64,000 nt of DNA from Bacteroidota bacterium (GTDB taxonomy: Bacteria; Bacteroidota; Ignavibacteria; Ignavibacteriales; Ignavibacteriaceae), in contig JAKALM010000001.1 in assembly GCA_021824145.1 (NCBI GenBank), positions 372,001-436,000 of the forward strand, written 5' to 3'. Shown here piece by piece: positions 17,296 to 26,414 of the stretch. The notes beneath the pieces were generated by a model. It ran no database searches and was not told where the DNA came from. It saw only the letters and a program-made list of their open reading frames with translations. Every line of letters starts with the position of its first letter. Within the stretch, counting starts at the first letter, position 1. The translations under genes were made by a program, and so were the position numbers.

Positions 17296-18420
17296 TTATT
17301 TTGCTGGTTTGTTGAAAACATTAATATCTACTGCTTCATTAGCTGAGATATTTGTATACTTTAAATTCTGATTACGTTCATAATCTGATATGTGCATTTT
17401 AAATGGAAATAAAATACCGTTTACGCTTCGGTAATCACTGTAATCAGTTTGATTTTGAAGTTCACCAAGTAATGTTTTATCATATTGGATTTGTCGAATA
17501 AGCAAACCAGAATAAACATCAAAATAAAACTTAAATCTTCTTATATCAGAGTATTTTGCATCCACAACATAAACTGTATCGTTATTTACAATTTGTACAT
17601 CACTAAATTTTAAAGCTGAGAAATTTTTTAAGAAATTAATTGGTGCATAAAAATCTGCACTTAATTCCACGTCTTGTAAATCTCCGCCATCCAATTCCTG
17701 GGCGCCGCGTGGATTTTTCATCCAGCCGATTGTTCCGTTAAATCCTCTTTCAAATTCCCCAAAAGGAAGTTTAGTTGTTGATAAATAATATGATGGCGCT
17801 TTTTGAATAATTGAGATTGGAGCTGTCCTATTATTTCCCATATCAATAATGCCCTCAATCTTAAGTGAGGTTAATTTCATAAATGCATCTTTACCGCCAA
17901 TTGCGTTTTGGTATTTAGAAATGATTTCTTCTGGTGTATTAAGTCTATTCGTAACTTTAATTTCTTCATCATCTGACTTTTCTTCATTTCTTCTTTCTTT
18001 CATCATTGCTTCAGTCATAATAGCTGGAATAGTTTCTGGATTAGCATCTCCTCGATGACACGTAAAGCAAGTAACAATTTGTTTACCTTCAAAATTGTTT
18101 TTGTTGATTGCATTCATCATTTCAATCATTTTACGAGTTTTTCGTTTCTCAGGCTTTTGGTCGCTATCGTTATGCCCACGGACATGACAGTTGGAGCATT
18201 CAAATCCAAGTGATGCTTCAAAGAAATGCATAGTTGGCATAAGCTGTGATGCGGGCATTCCCTTAAGAACTTTTATATTTTTATAAACTTCGTCTGTGGT
18301 CTTTTCTTTACCGCCTTGTTGATAGTCAGAATTTTGGTTTGTCCATCCGGTTGTAAGAAATAGAATTGATATTCCGGATATAAAAATGGAGAGCTTGTAC
18401 AATGATTTATTCGAAATCAT
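17296..18420 (-). CDS. Reaction-centre-type c cytochrome fused to a LolA-like domain
   Basis: 374-residue exported protein. After a signal peptide, residues about 45-130 match the photosynthetic reaction-centre cytochrome c subunit family seen widely in non-phototrophs: KNIKVLKGMPASQLMPTMHF, then CSNCH (75-79) and CFTCH (118-122), i.e. two covalent hemes with candidate axial Met in the LMPTMHFF helix. After an acidic/charged linker (about 140-160) the C-terminal half begins ISKYQNAIGGKDAFMKLTSL and continues as an all-beta domain resembling outer-membrane lipoprotein carrier/MucB-type folds (GFNGTIGWMKNP, YDKTLLGELQNQTDYSDYR, NGILFPFKMHISDY). The intact phototrophic family binds four hemes; here two. 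Function unknown; periplasmic electron transfer is likely. Confidence 0.85.
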   Translation of the reverse strand: MISNKSLYKLSIFISGISILFLTTGWTNQNSDYQQGGKEKTTDEVYKNIKVLKGMPASQLMPTMHFFEASLGFECSNCHVRGHNDSDQKPEKRKTRKMIEMMNAINKNNFEGKQIVTCFTCHRGDANPETIPAIMTEAMMKERRNEEKSDDEEIKVTNRLNTPEEIISKYQNAIGGKDAFMKLTSLKIEGIIDMGNNRTAPISIIQKAPSYYLSTTKLPFGEFERGFNGTIGWMKNPRGAQELDGGDLQDVELSADFYAPINFLKNFSALKFSDVQIVNNDTVYVVDAKYSDIRRFKFYFDVYSGLLIRQIQYDKTLLGELQNQTDYSDYRSVNGILFPFKMHISDYERNQNLKYTNISANEAVDINVFNKPAK

Positions 18421-18723
18421 TTATATACCTCTTGGTAAGTTAGTAATATGGAAATTAAATTATTTATCCGCAAGATAAAGATTTCAGCTTCAGAATAAAG
18501 TGACGGCGGTAAAGTTAAATCAACAATTTTAAGTATTAATAAAAATGATGAATGGCTATTTATGGAAAATGTATTTTAATATATTGTCAATTGAAAATAT
18601 CTCTTATCATCTACTTTTTGGGTTAAATTCTGTCTGGATAAATAATAAGTTTTAGGAAATACTTTTAATTCAATATATAATTTTTAATTTCATATCATTC
18701 ACTATTTAATAAGAGGAATAATT
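18421..18723. other. Divergent intergenic region
   Basis: About 300 bp between the minus-strand cytochrome and the plus-strand tricorn homologue. It is AT-rich and presumably holds both promoters; I see no consensus pair, palindrome or RNA structure I would defend. An AAGAGGAA ribosome site sits at its right end. Confidence 0.5.
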
Positions 18724-21700
18724 ATGAATCGTTTCTTCAATTCATTTGCTCTTGCTTTGATGTTTACTGCATCTGTATTGGCACAAGACAAACTTCAAAA
18801 GCCGGATGCGCTTATGCTTCGCTTTCCAGATGTAAGCAAAGATAAAATTGTTTTTGTTTATGCTGGTGATATTTGGACTGTCTCAAAAGATGGAGGAATT
18901 GCAACTCGTTTGAGTACAGCCAAAGGGCAAGAATATTTCCCTAAATTTTCCCCAGATGGTAAACAAATTGCATTTACAGGAAACTACGACGGTAATATGG
19001 ATGTTTATGTTATGCCATCAATAGGAGGAATTCCCAAAAGATTAACACACAATCCGTCCGTTGATTTTGTTGTTGATTGGTATCCAAACGGAAAAGATAT
19101 TCTTTACCGCTCCGGAATGTACAGCCCTTCAAATAGATTTAACAGATTATTCAAAGAATCAGCCGAAGGCGGAATGCCAGATCAGCTTCCCATGAAAGTT
19201 GCAGAAATTGGTTCCTTCAATTCAGATGCGAGTAAGCTAGTGTTTGAAACAGCTTCCTTAGAATTTAGAACTTGGAAACGTTATCGCGGCGGCTGGGCAA
19301 GTAAACTTTGGATTTACGATTTTAAAAATAATACTGCAGAGCAAATAACTTTCGATAAGGCAAGTGATGCTGTTCCTATGTGGTATAAAAATACAATATA
19401 TTTCTTATCAGATAGAGACGAAAATAAAATCGGAAATATTTGGGCTTATGATGTTAATACAAAACAACTGCGAGAAGTTACTCACTTTACCGATTTCGAT
19501 GTAAAGTGGCCGAGCCTCGGTCCGAACGACATTGTTTTTGAAAAAGGCGGGGAAGTTTTCCTTTTAGATTTAGCTACAGAAAAAACTCAGCCGGTTGATA
19601 TTAAAGTTCCCGCCGATCTTCCGCAGGATAGACCGCAGCTTAAAAATCTTTCTGGTTTAATAAATGATTATTCACTTTCACCAACTGGCAAACGCGCTTT
19701 ATTCGGTGCAAGGGGCGAAGTAATTACAGTTCCGGAAAAACACGGAATGGTTCAAGATTTAACAAATACTTCAGGAGTAGCTGAAAGATTTCCAGCATGG
19801 TCCCCAGATGGGAAATTTGTAGCTTACTTTTCAGATAAAACCGGGGAGTATGAACTTTATATTCGTTCCGGTGATGGCAGCGGCGAAGAAAAGCAAATTA
19901 CACACGACGGGCATTGTTTTAGATACAATCCCAAATGGTCACCTAACAGCAAATGGATTGCATTCAGCGATAAGACAGGCAGCATTTATGTAGTAAATAT
20001 TGATGATGGTAAACCAAAATTAGTAGATAAAAATAATTGGGACTTTCACGTGCATTATAATTGGTCTTCAGATAGTAAATGGCTCGCTTACGATAAAGGT
20101 ATGAACGAACTAGCGAATTCAGTTTTTATTTATGGACTTGAAGATGGAAAAACTCATCAAGTAACAACAGGTTATTACAACAGCTATTCACCAGTATTCG
20201 ATCCAAGCGGAAAATATCTTTATTATTATTCGAACGATAATTTTCATCCGGTTTACAGTGATATGGATGCAACTTGGGTTTATCCTAATTCAACAAGTAT
20301 AATTGCAGTTACACTTCAAAAAGATGAATTATCTCCACTTACTCCTCAAAATGATGAAGAATCAGCAAAACAAGATTCATCAAAGAAAAAAACTGAAGAT
20401 TTGAATTCTAAAAAAGATGAAAGCAAAAAAGAAAAATCGGAAGAAGGTGGAAAGCTAGTTAAAATTGATTTTGAAAATATTGATCAGCGTGCAGTAAAGC
20501 TGCCGATTGATTATGGAAATTTTGGTTCTCTTTATGCAGTTGATGGCAAGGTGCTTTATCAGAAAGAACCTGCTGCCGGAGCTGCAAAACCCGGTGCGCC
20601 ATCTGGATCTGTTTACTTTTATGATTTGAAAGAGAGAGAATCTAAAGAAATAATTTCCGGTGTAAATGGTTTTGATGTTTCTGCTGATGGTAAAAAAATT
20701 ATTTATAAAAGCGGGTCAACTTATGGAATAATTGATGTTGCTGCAGGCAAGAAAGTTGGCGATGGAAAAATTGAAACTGAAAAAATGGAAACATGGATTA
20801 ATCCGCGCCAAGAATGGAATGAAATATTTGATGATGCATGGCGTATCGAACGAGATTATTTTTATGATCCCGGAATGCACGGCGTTAATTGGGTGGGAAT
20901 TAAAAAACGTTATGAATCACTTCTTCCTTATGTTGTTGATAGGAATGATTTGAATTATGTAATTGGCGAAATGATTTCTGAATTAAATTCTTCGCATACT
21001 TATGTGGGAGGCGGAGATATGGAGCAGCCTAAATCAGTAAATGTCGGTATGCTGGGATGCGATTACAAACTTGAAAATGGATTCTACAGAATTACAAAAA
21101 TTTATAGCGGTGGGCCATGGGATAACACTGAAGTTCGTTCTCCGCTTTTAGCTCCAGGTGTTGATGTTAAAGAAGGTGATTATTTGATTGCTGTAAATGG
21201 TCAACCGGTTGATATAAAAAAAGATCCATGGGCTGCATTTCAGAATTTAGCAAATGAAGTTGTTTCGCTGACAATAAATTCTAAACCAACATTGGATGGT
21301 GCAAAAAAAGTTTTAGTTAAACCTTTGGCAAGCGAAGCACGCTTACGAAATCTTGATTGGATTGAAGAGAACAGAAAAAAGGTAGAAAAAGAAACTGATG
21401 GGAAAGTTGGCTATGTTTATGTTCCAAATACTGGGGTTGATGGGCAAAGCGAATTAGTTCGTCAATACACTGCACAATATAAAAAAGAAGCAATGATAAT
21501 TGATGAGCGCTTCAATAGCGGGGGACAAATTCCTGATCGTTTTGTTGAACTTATGAATCGACCAATTTTAAGCTATTGGGCAAGACGCGATTTTCATAGC
21601 GGGCAAACTCCGGAAATTTCATGTCCAGGGCCAAAAGTTATGTTGATAAATGGTTGGTCTGGCTCTGGCGGGGATGCTTTCCCATATTACTTCAAAGAAG

Positions 21701-22005
21701 AAAAAATTGGTAAACTAATTGGTAAAAGGACGTGGGGCGGATTGATAGGTTATGGTGATAATCCTCAGCCAATCGATGGCGGATTTTTATCGGCACCAAG
21801 TTTTGGAATTTGGGATACAACGGGACACTGGACAGTGGAAGGATATGGTGTTGATCCGGATTATGAAGTGACCGATAATCCAGCAGAGCTTGCAAAAGGA
21901 AATGATCAACAGCTTGAAAAAGCTATTGAAGTAGTTAAAGAAGAGCTTAAACAGAATCCGCCGAAGGATTTACATAAACCGCCTTATCCAGATAAATCGA
22001 AATAA
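18724..22005 (+). CDS. Exported tricorn-type S41 protease
   Basis: 1093-residue peptidase related to archaeal tricorn core protease, which degrades peptides of about 6-12 residues. A signal peptide (ALALMFTASVLAQ) sends it to the periplasm. It has two beta-propeller regions made of PD40/WD40-like repeats (FSPDGKQIAFTGN, WSPDGKFVAYFSD, WSPNSKWIAFSDKTG). After a lysine/glutamate-rich linker (about 545-580) come the C1 domain, a PDZ domain (YKLENGFYRITKIYSGGPWD...GDYLIAVNGQPV) and the S41 core. Candidate catalytic residues are His in ELNSSHTYVGGG and Ser in GWSGSGGDAFPYYF. Full length for the family. A perfect hairpin follows the stop. Confidence 0.95.
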   Translation: MNRFFNSFALALMFTASVLAQDKLQKPDALMLRFPDVSKDKIVFVYAGDIWTVSKDGGIATRLSTAKGQEYFPKFSPDGKQIAFTGNYDGNMDVYVMPSIGGIPKRLTHNPSVDFVVDWYPNGKDILYRSGMYSPSNRFNRLFKESAEGGMPDQLPMKVAEIGSFNSDASKLVFETASLEFRTWKRYRGGWASKLWIYDFKNNTAEQITFDKASDAVPMWYKNTIYFLSDRDENKIGNIWAYDVNTKQLREVTHFTDFDVKWPSLGPNDIVFEKGGEVFLLDLATEKTQPVDIKVPADLPQDRPQLKNLSGLINDYSLSPTGKRALFGARGEVITVPEKHGMVQDLTNTSGVAERFPAWSPDGKFVAYFSDKTGEYELYIRSGDGSGEEKQITHDGHCFRYNPKWSPNSKWIAFSDKTGSIYVVNIDDGKPKLVDKNNWDFHVHYNWSSDSKWLAYDKGMNELANSVFIYGLEDGKTHQVTTGYYNSYSPVFDPSGKYLYYYSNDNFHPVYSDMDATWVYPNSTSIIAVTLQKDELSPLTPQNDEESAKQDSSKKKTEDLNSKKDESKKEKSEEGGKLVKIDFENIDQRAVKLPIDYGNFGSLYAVDGKVLYQKEPAAGAAKPGAPSGSVYFYDLKERESKEIISGVNGFDVSADGKKIIYKSGSTYGIIDVAAGKKVGDGKIETEKMETWINPRQEWNEIFDDAWRIERDYFYDPGMHGVNWVGIKKRYESLLPYVVDRNDLNYVIGEMISELNSSHTYVGGGDMEQPKSVNVGMLGCDYKLENGFYRITKIYSGGPWDNTEVRSPLLAPGVDVKEGDYLIAVNGQPVDIKKDPWAAFQNLANEVVSLTINSKPTLDGAKKVLVKPLASEARLRNLDWIEENRKKVEKETDGKVGYVYVPNTGVDGQSELVRQYTAQYKKEAMIIDERFNSGGQIPDRFVELMNRPILSYWARRDFHSGQTPEISCPGPKVMLINGWSGSGGDAFPYYFKEEKIGKLIGKRTWGGLIGYGDNPQPIDGGFLSAPSFGIWDTTGHWTVEGYGVDPDYEVTDNPAELAKGNDQQLEKAIEVVKEELKQNPPKDLHKPPYPDKSK

Positions 22006-22014
22006 TTATTTTAA

Positions 22015-22045
22015 TTTGCCTCTTTGTTAAATACAAAGAGGCAAA
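22015..22045 (+). terminator. Terminator of the tricorn gene
   Basis: Perfect 12-bp stem TTTGCCTCTTTG / CAAAGAGGCAAA around a 7-nt loop, 10 bp after the stop codon, followed by TATTTAG. Confidence 0.8.
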
Positions 22046-22155
22046 TATTTAGTGTGTCTTAAATATTGGGAAAGTGTAGAATTGGTATTAAAAAAATAGA
22101 GAAGTCAGAATCTGCAAGCCCACCCGTGCAGATTCATCGTCCTCTACTTTTAAAT

Positions 22156-22686
22156 TTATTTTTCAGTTGAACGAAAATATTCTAATAAACTTCTCGCATC
22201 ATCCTTAGTTAGTTGTTGATCCGGCATTATAATTTTGTATTCATCTACTAGCTTAATTAGTAATGGATCTTTCTTTTGCATCTCAGTAGTATTTAGCAGA
22301 TAATTCATTATAAATTCTGGAGTGTTTTTCTTCGTAATATTTTTGAGTGGTGGACCAACAAGTCTTGTATCCATCTGATGGCATGCAATACATTTTGTAT
22401 TAAATATTTTTTTACCTGTGGCTACAAGTTTGGGATCAATAGTACCTAATGAAACTTCTTTAACAGGCCCAATTCCTTTATCATCTGGAAATTCATATTT
22501 AGAATTAGATGAAGCTGGTGGATTTTGAGTTTGTGTTGTCGGTTGTGTTTTTTGTAAATTTTGAGTAACAGCGGCTTCCGAATTATCTGCAAAAGGCTGC
22601 TTTTGATCGTCATATTTTTTACTTGTACATGAAATATTTATAAATGCTAAAACTGTTATTAGCGAAAATAAAAATTTCAATTTCAT
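22156..22686 (-). CDS. Monoheme c-type cytochrome lipoprotein
   Basis: 176 residues. Lipobox INISC with Cys20 as the predicted lipid anchor, then a Gln/Thr/Pro/Ser-rich linker (about 35-62), then a class I cytochrome c domain: GKKIFNTKCIACHQMD with heme motif CIACH at 99-103 and a late Met ligand in IIMPDQQLT. The linker would hold the heme domain away from the membrane. It is a clear paralogue of the cytochrome at 24105-24575 (shared IGPVKEV.LG.I, LLNTTEMQKKD and MPDQQL blocks). It lies downstream of the phosphodiester glycosidase gene on the same strand. Electron partner unknown. Confidence 0.92.
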   Translation of the reverse strand: MKLKFLFSLITVLAFINISCTSKKYDDQKQPFADNSEAAVTQNLQKTQPTTQTQNPPASSNSKYEFPDDKGIGPVKEVSLGTIDPKLVATGKKIFNTKCIACHQMDTRLVGPPLKNITKKNTPEFIMNYLLNTTEMQKKDPLLIKLVDEYKIIMPDQQLTKDDARSLLEYFRSTEK

Positions 22687-22806
22687 TAATTCCTCCAGAA
22701 AAAAATACTATTCTAATATCTTTTCTTAAAGATAAAATATACTCTTTTAGTTGCTTGTGAGATTAAGCATTTTAGAGAAGAATAAATCGGAAGTTAATTA
22801 GTAGTT

Positions 22807-23991
22807 TTACCTTTTATTTTTCAAAACTATTAATAAACAACTGCCAACCGGTCTTTCCCCGGTTATATCTGAAGGGTGATTAACTAATTTTCCGTCAATA
22901 ACCATCGTTGTTGAACCGCCGCCATCAAGATTTAATCCCTGATAAACATCGTGAGCAATCATTAAATCAGCAAATTCTTTTAACGACATTCCAGAACTTG
23001 ATTCTTGTCTTCCATCAACAGTAAAGATGTAAATTGTTGTGCTATCTTTTGAGAATCCAATTCCGGTTCTTGGATGTTTTGTAACAGTAAAAGAAGGTTT
23101 TGTTCCTTCAAGTGTATCTGATGAGGCTGCTAAATTTTTTCCATTTAAAACTATTTGAGGCAAGCCGCCGGTTAATGTATAAATCTTTCCTTCATCTGGA
23201 ATGAAATGGAGTAATACTTTTACAGTATCACCAACAGAAATTTCTTTTTCTAATTTATCAGCTAGATTATTTGAAGCCGATAAAACATATCCTTGTTTAG
23301 GAATTTCTATTTCGCTTTGATTTATTATCTCTGAGGATACTATGAAAAATGATGTGTCGTTGTTTGAAGATATTGGTTTTAGAACAGCACTTAGAGCTTT
23401 CCATCCATTACGGATTTTAGGAGAATGTTCGCCTTGATAATAATTATATAAAGTAATTGAAGAACTATCTGTTCTTGAATTTATTCTGGAAATTTTTTCA
23501 ACTATTCCATTTTTTAGCAATAATTTTCCATCGAAATTAAATTTATCAATTAAAGGTTTATTATCCTTGGTTAAAGCAAATTGAGGGAATATTCGTTTAA
23601 GTTTATCATCAGAATGATCAGCAATTGCTTTTACAAAATTACCATTTGATATCATGTTGTTAATAATCTCACCGTCATTTAGCCAAAAATCAGCATTTAC
23701 TGCGGCAACTACTTTAGTCCCTTCAGCAGAAACTCTTTTTGACATTTCGCTAGTAGTTTCTTTTGCTTTTAGAAGGTTGTTGGCTTTTAATGCTTCAATT
23801 TCGTAGTTGTTATTTTTCAAATCTATTTTTAGAATATTTATAACAAGTTTGTCTTTCTTGTTAATTATTTTCTCATGGGTTATTCCTGGAAATATTTGTT
23901 CGTTAGCAGCTTCATTATTTTGGGAGAAGTTTTGAGAATTTATGATTGCTAATAAACTTAAGATCAATAAAAGTAATGTTGAATTTTTCAT
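22807..23991 (-). CDS. Phosphodiester glycosidase (NAGPA) family protein
   Basis: 394 residues with an N-terminal signal peptide (STLLLLILSLLAIINSQNFS). The catalytic core follows the NAGPA family (N-acetylglucosamine-1-phosphodiester alpha-N-acetylglucosaminidase, PF09992): VVAAVNADFW near residue 96, HPRTGIGFSKD, IFTVDGRQESSSGMSLKEFA and the near-terminal LNLDGGGSTTMVIDGKLVN. The last block has the conserved D-G-G-G-S-T loop. Bacterial members are thought to process cell-surface or exopolysaccharide phosphodiesters; the actual substrate here is unknown. It sits between the two related cytochrome genes but shares no obvious function with them. Confidence 0.88.
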   Translation of the reverse strand: MKNSTLLLLILSLLAIINSQNFSQNNEAANEQIFPGITHEKIINKKDKLVINILKIDLKNNNYEIEALKANNLLKAKETTSEMSKRVSAEGTKVVAAVNADFWLNDGEIINNMISNGNFVKAIADHSDDKLKRIFPQFALTKDNKPLIDKFNFDGKLLLKNGIVEKISRINSRTDSSSITLYNYYQGEHSPKIRNGWKALSAVLKPISSNNDTSFFIVSSEIINQSEIEIPKQGYVLSASNNLADKLEKEISVGDTVKVLLHFIPDEGKIYTLTGGLPQIVLNGKNLAASSDTLEGTKPSFTVTKHPRTGIGFSKDSTTIYIFTVDGRQESSSGMSLKEFADLMIAHDVYQGLNLDGGGSTTMVIDGKLVNHPSDITGERPVGSCLLIVLKNKR

Positions 23992-24054
23992 ATTTCAAAA
24001 AGATATTGTTCGTAAAAATAATTTAATAAATATTTTTCAAACTAATCTAATAAA

Positions 24055-24080
24055 AAAGGCGGCCAAACTAAGCCGCCTTT
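24055..24080 (-). terminator. Terminator of the 24.1-kb cytochrome gene
   Basis: Perfect 9-bp stem AAAGGCGGC / GCCGCCTTT with an 8-nt loop, ending on the minus strand in a TTTTTTA tract, about 25 bp beyond the stop codon. Confidence 0.85.
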
Positions 24081-24104
24081 CAACATATTATTTTGAATTA
24101 AGTT

Positions 24105-24575
24105 TTATTTTTCAATTGATCTAAAATATTCTAAAACTGCACGGGCTTGTTGTTCTTTCAATTGTTGATCTGGCATTATTACACCATTGTATTCTTTGAT
24201 AAGTTTTTTCAACCTTGCATCTTTCTTCTGCATTTCAGTAGTGTTTAATAAATAGTTCATTAAATATACCGGAGGTAAATTTTTTACTATCGGTTTAAGT
24301 GCAGGCCCAACCAATTTGGTGTCAAGTCTATGACAAGCCATACATTTAGTATTAAAGATTTTCTTGCCTTCATTAACTAATTTTTCATTTATTGGCCCAA
24401 GTGTTACTTCTTTAACTGGACCAATTCCGACTTCTTCTTCTGTGGCAGCTTTCTTTTCGCTCTTAACAGTATCTTTATTTGCAAACGAGCTATTAAAATT
24501 TGTAATTGCATTACTATTGTTAAAGCCAAAAAAAGAAATTAAAATTATCGAAAGCACTCCAAATAATATTTTCAT
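24105..24575 (-). CDS. Monoheme c-type cytochrome
   Basis: 156 residues with an N-terminal signal (ILFGVLSIILISFFGF), a short Lys/Glu linker and a class I cytochrome c domain: GKKIFNTKCMACHRLD with heme motif CMACH at 78-82 and Met ligand in VIMPDQQLK. Closely paralogous to the lipoprotein cytochrome at 22156-22686 but with no lipobox cysteine, so it is soluble or signal-anchored. It lies 45 bp downstream of the heme-motif porin gene, likely co-transcribed with it, and could exchange electrons with that protein. A CTCC-type ribosome site (GGAG on the coding strand) precedes the ATG. Confidence 0.92.
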   Translation of the reverse strand: MKILFGVLSIILISFFGFNNSNAITNFNSSFANKDTVKSEKKAATEEEVGIGPVKEVTLGPINEKLVNEGKKIFNTKCMACHRLDTKLVGPALKPIVKNLPPVYLMNYLLNTTEMQKKDARLKKLIKEYNGVIMPDQQLKEQQARAVLEYFRSIEK

Positions 24576-24620
24576 TATTTCTCCTTAAAAAAATTAATAA
24601 TCGTTTCGTATCTATAAAAA

Positions 24621-25964
24621 TTAAAAAACAACCCAGCCAACAACATAAAGTGTATTGTTATCCGAAGCATTTCTTCCAGAGCCATCATAATTAGAACTGC
24701 TTCCATTAAATTTATTATATAAAACATATTGAACAGAAAATTGAGTATTTAGCCAGGGTAAATAAGTTATTTGTGCTGTTGCACCGCTGCTATTTGGCTG
24801 ATTTGTGTTGTAACCAGTTACAGCAGCAGGGGCATAAAGAATAGGATCACTGTCACCAGTTGTATTAAAATAACCCAAAGTAAATGCTACGCCAACAGGT
24901 AAATTATAACTTGCATCTATTTTAAATGCATTTAATTTTAATGAAGGATTAGCTGATCCTCCAGCGGCGTAAGTTGCATCAAGAGTTTGTTTTTCAGTTA
25001 TGTAAGAAGTGTGCGCAATTAAGGTGCCGCTGTCAAAAGTCTTTTCATATTGAGCATCGAATCCAATATCTGTGTATTTATCTGAACTATTATCAGCAAT
25101 TCCTGTTGGATAAAATTGTGAAGCTATTCCGAAAGTTCCAATTTCGAGATAATCTGTTTCCCATTGCTGCTGAATAGCAAGCCGCCAATAAGGAGAATAA
25201 CCTGCCATTGTCATTGATGAATCCATTACAGTTTCAGGAATCGGACCTCCTAATTTTGTAACATGATAAAGGCTGAACTCTCCATATATTAAATTATTAT
25301 AAAGTGCATAAGCGCCTAAACCTGAAACTGAACCTCCTAGTCCAGTAATAATTGGGTTGGCGCCAGGAGTTGGAGCAACTGCTGAGGATACATAAGGAAA
25401 TCCCCATGCTGGTGTTGTATTCCAAACATCTTGAACTGTAGGATTATTGTTTAGTGTTACACCATAAAGCAAATCATTTGAAAAAAGCAAAGTATGATCT
25501 GCATATCTTAAGTCGGTATTATCTAATCCAAATTGACCAGATTGATCATCATATGTAACTTGAATGAAAGAACCAAAATTTGGTGAAATAGCACCGGCTA
25601 TGAACAAACTAAATTGCTGTGGAAATTCAGTTACATCGTTTTGAACTCCTCCAATTGATTTAGCAATTAAATTATGCGAGCCTTGAATCATTGCTGAAAT
25701 TGGAAGCATACTTAGTAGTTTTAAATTGGTATTATCTTCTTTATAGGTAGATTGAATTGTTGCAATACCAGTCATTGTATAGCCATTTAATTTAAATAAC
25801 CTTCCGAAAGGCGTCAATTCTGGAAAAACATAGTGGCACGAACTGCATGGAAGATTTGTTTGCCTTGCAAAACTTGGTATTGAATAAGACGTGTTTGATA
25901 GTAACAAAATAAATATCCCCATAACAATAGTAAAAACTTTTAAGTTTTTTACTTTTGTATGCAT
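24621..25964 (-). CDS. Porin-like outer-membrane protein with one N-terminal CxxCH heme motif
   Basis: 447 residues. After a signal peptide (FTIVMGIFILLLSNTSYS) the mature protein opens with FARQTNLPCSSCHYVFPELT: a single c-type heme motif CSSCH at 40-44 followed by TPFGRLFKLNGYTMTG. The remaining 380 residues are alternating beta-strands with many Tyr/Gly and end in a beta-strand closing with VVF, as expected for a large outer-membrane beta-barrel. The N-terminal FAR...CxxCH..FPEL.PFGR.F..NGY pattern is one I recognise from porin-like proteins of metal-reducing and environmental bacteria. The heme would sit at the periplasmic mouth or in the pore. It heads a two-gene unit with the cytochrome downstream. 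Confidence 0.8.
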   Translation of the reverse strand: MHTKVKNLKVFTIVMGIFILLLSNTSYSIPSFARQTNLPCSSCHYVFPELTPFGRLFKLNGYTMTGIATIQSTYKEDNTNLKLLSMLPISAMIQGSHNLIAKSIGGVQNDVTEFPQQFSLFIAGAISPNFGSFIQVTYDDQSGQFGLDNTDLRYADHTLLFSNDLLYGVTLNNNPTVQDVWNTTPAWGFPYVSSAVAPTPGANPIITGLGGSVSGLGAYALYNNLIYGEFSLYHVTKLGGPIPETVMDSSMTMAGYSPYWRLAIQQQWETDYLEIGTFGIASQFYPTGIADNSSDKYTDIGFDAQYEKTFDSGTLIAHTSYITEKQTLDATYAAGGSANPSLKLNAFKIDASYNLPVGVAFTLGYFNTTGDSDPILYAPAAVTGYNTNQPNSSGATAQITYLPWLNTQFSVQYVLYNKFNGSSSNYDGSGRNASDNNTLYVVGWVVF

Positions 25965-26357
25965 TGAGAACCTCCGAAAAATTAATTATGAATAAAATTT
26001 TAGCTGCTTTTTTGATTTTCTTTATAATATATTAAAAATATAAAACAAAGATTACCAAAAGTAACTTTCAATGTCGTTGCCCTGATCACTCTAATTATTA
26101 ATAGAGTAAAGCTACTTTAACTGAATTATTTATTTATAAAAGTGCTGTAGATCCTAAAGTATAGACATTAAGTGTTGTAACACTGACAAATATTATTCCA
26201 AAAAAAAACACGATTTTTTTTTGCAATGATTATATTTAATTTGAATTATTCCAAAACATGGGAATAAAAATTTAATTGTGTTTCCGTTATGAGAAAAAAT
26301 TTGAAGAAGAGATGAAAGTGTAACGACATGTACGAAGTTGTAAAAAATTATCATACG
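25965..26357. other. AT-rich intergenic region
   Basis: Nearly 400 bp upstream of the porin-cytochrome unit with homopolymer runs. A 67-codon minus-strand frame within it has no ribosome site or recognisable content. The promoter of the porin gene must lie here but I cannot pinpoint it. Confidence 0.4.
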
Positions 26358-26399
26358 AAGTGGTTTATAAGCCGATAAAATCAGCTTCAAAACCACTTC
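26358..26399 (-). terminator. Terminator of the M13 peptidase gene
   Basis: Stem GAAGTGGTTT (26358-26367) / AAACCACTTC (26390-26399), extended inside by AAGC/GCTT after a small bulge. It lies 15 bp beyond the stop codon, and a run of six T follows a few bases later on the minus strand. Confidence 0.65.
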
Positions 26400-26414
26400 A
26401 TAAATTCTATTGGT

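Noticed and set aside
26193-26396. 67-codon minus-strand frame in the gap before the porin-cytochrome unit
   Set aside because: No ribosome site, homopolymer-rich, overlaps the M13 terminator stem, and the translation shows no recognisable domain.
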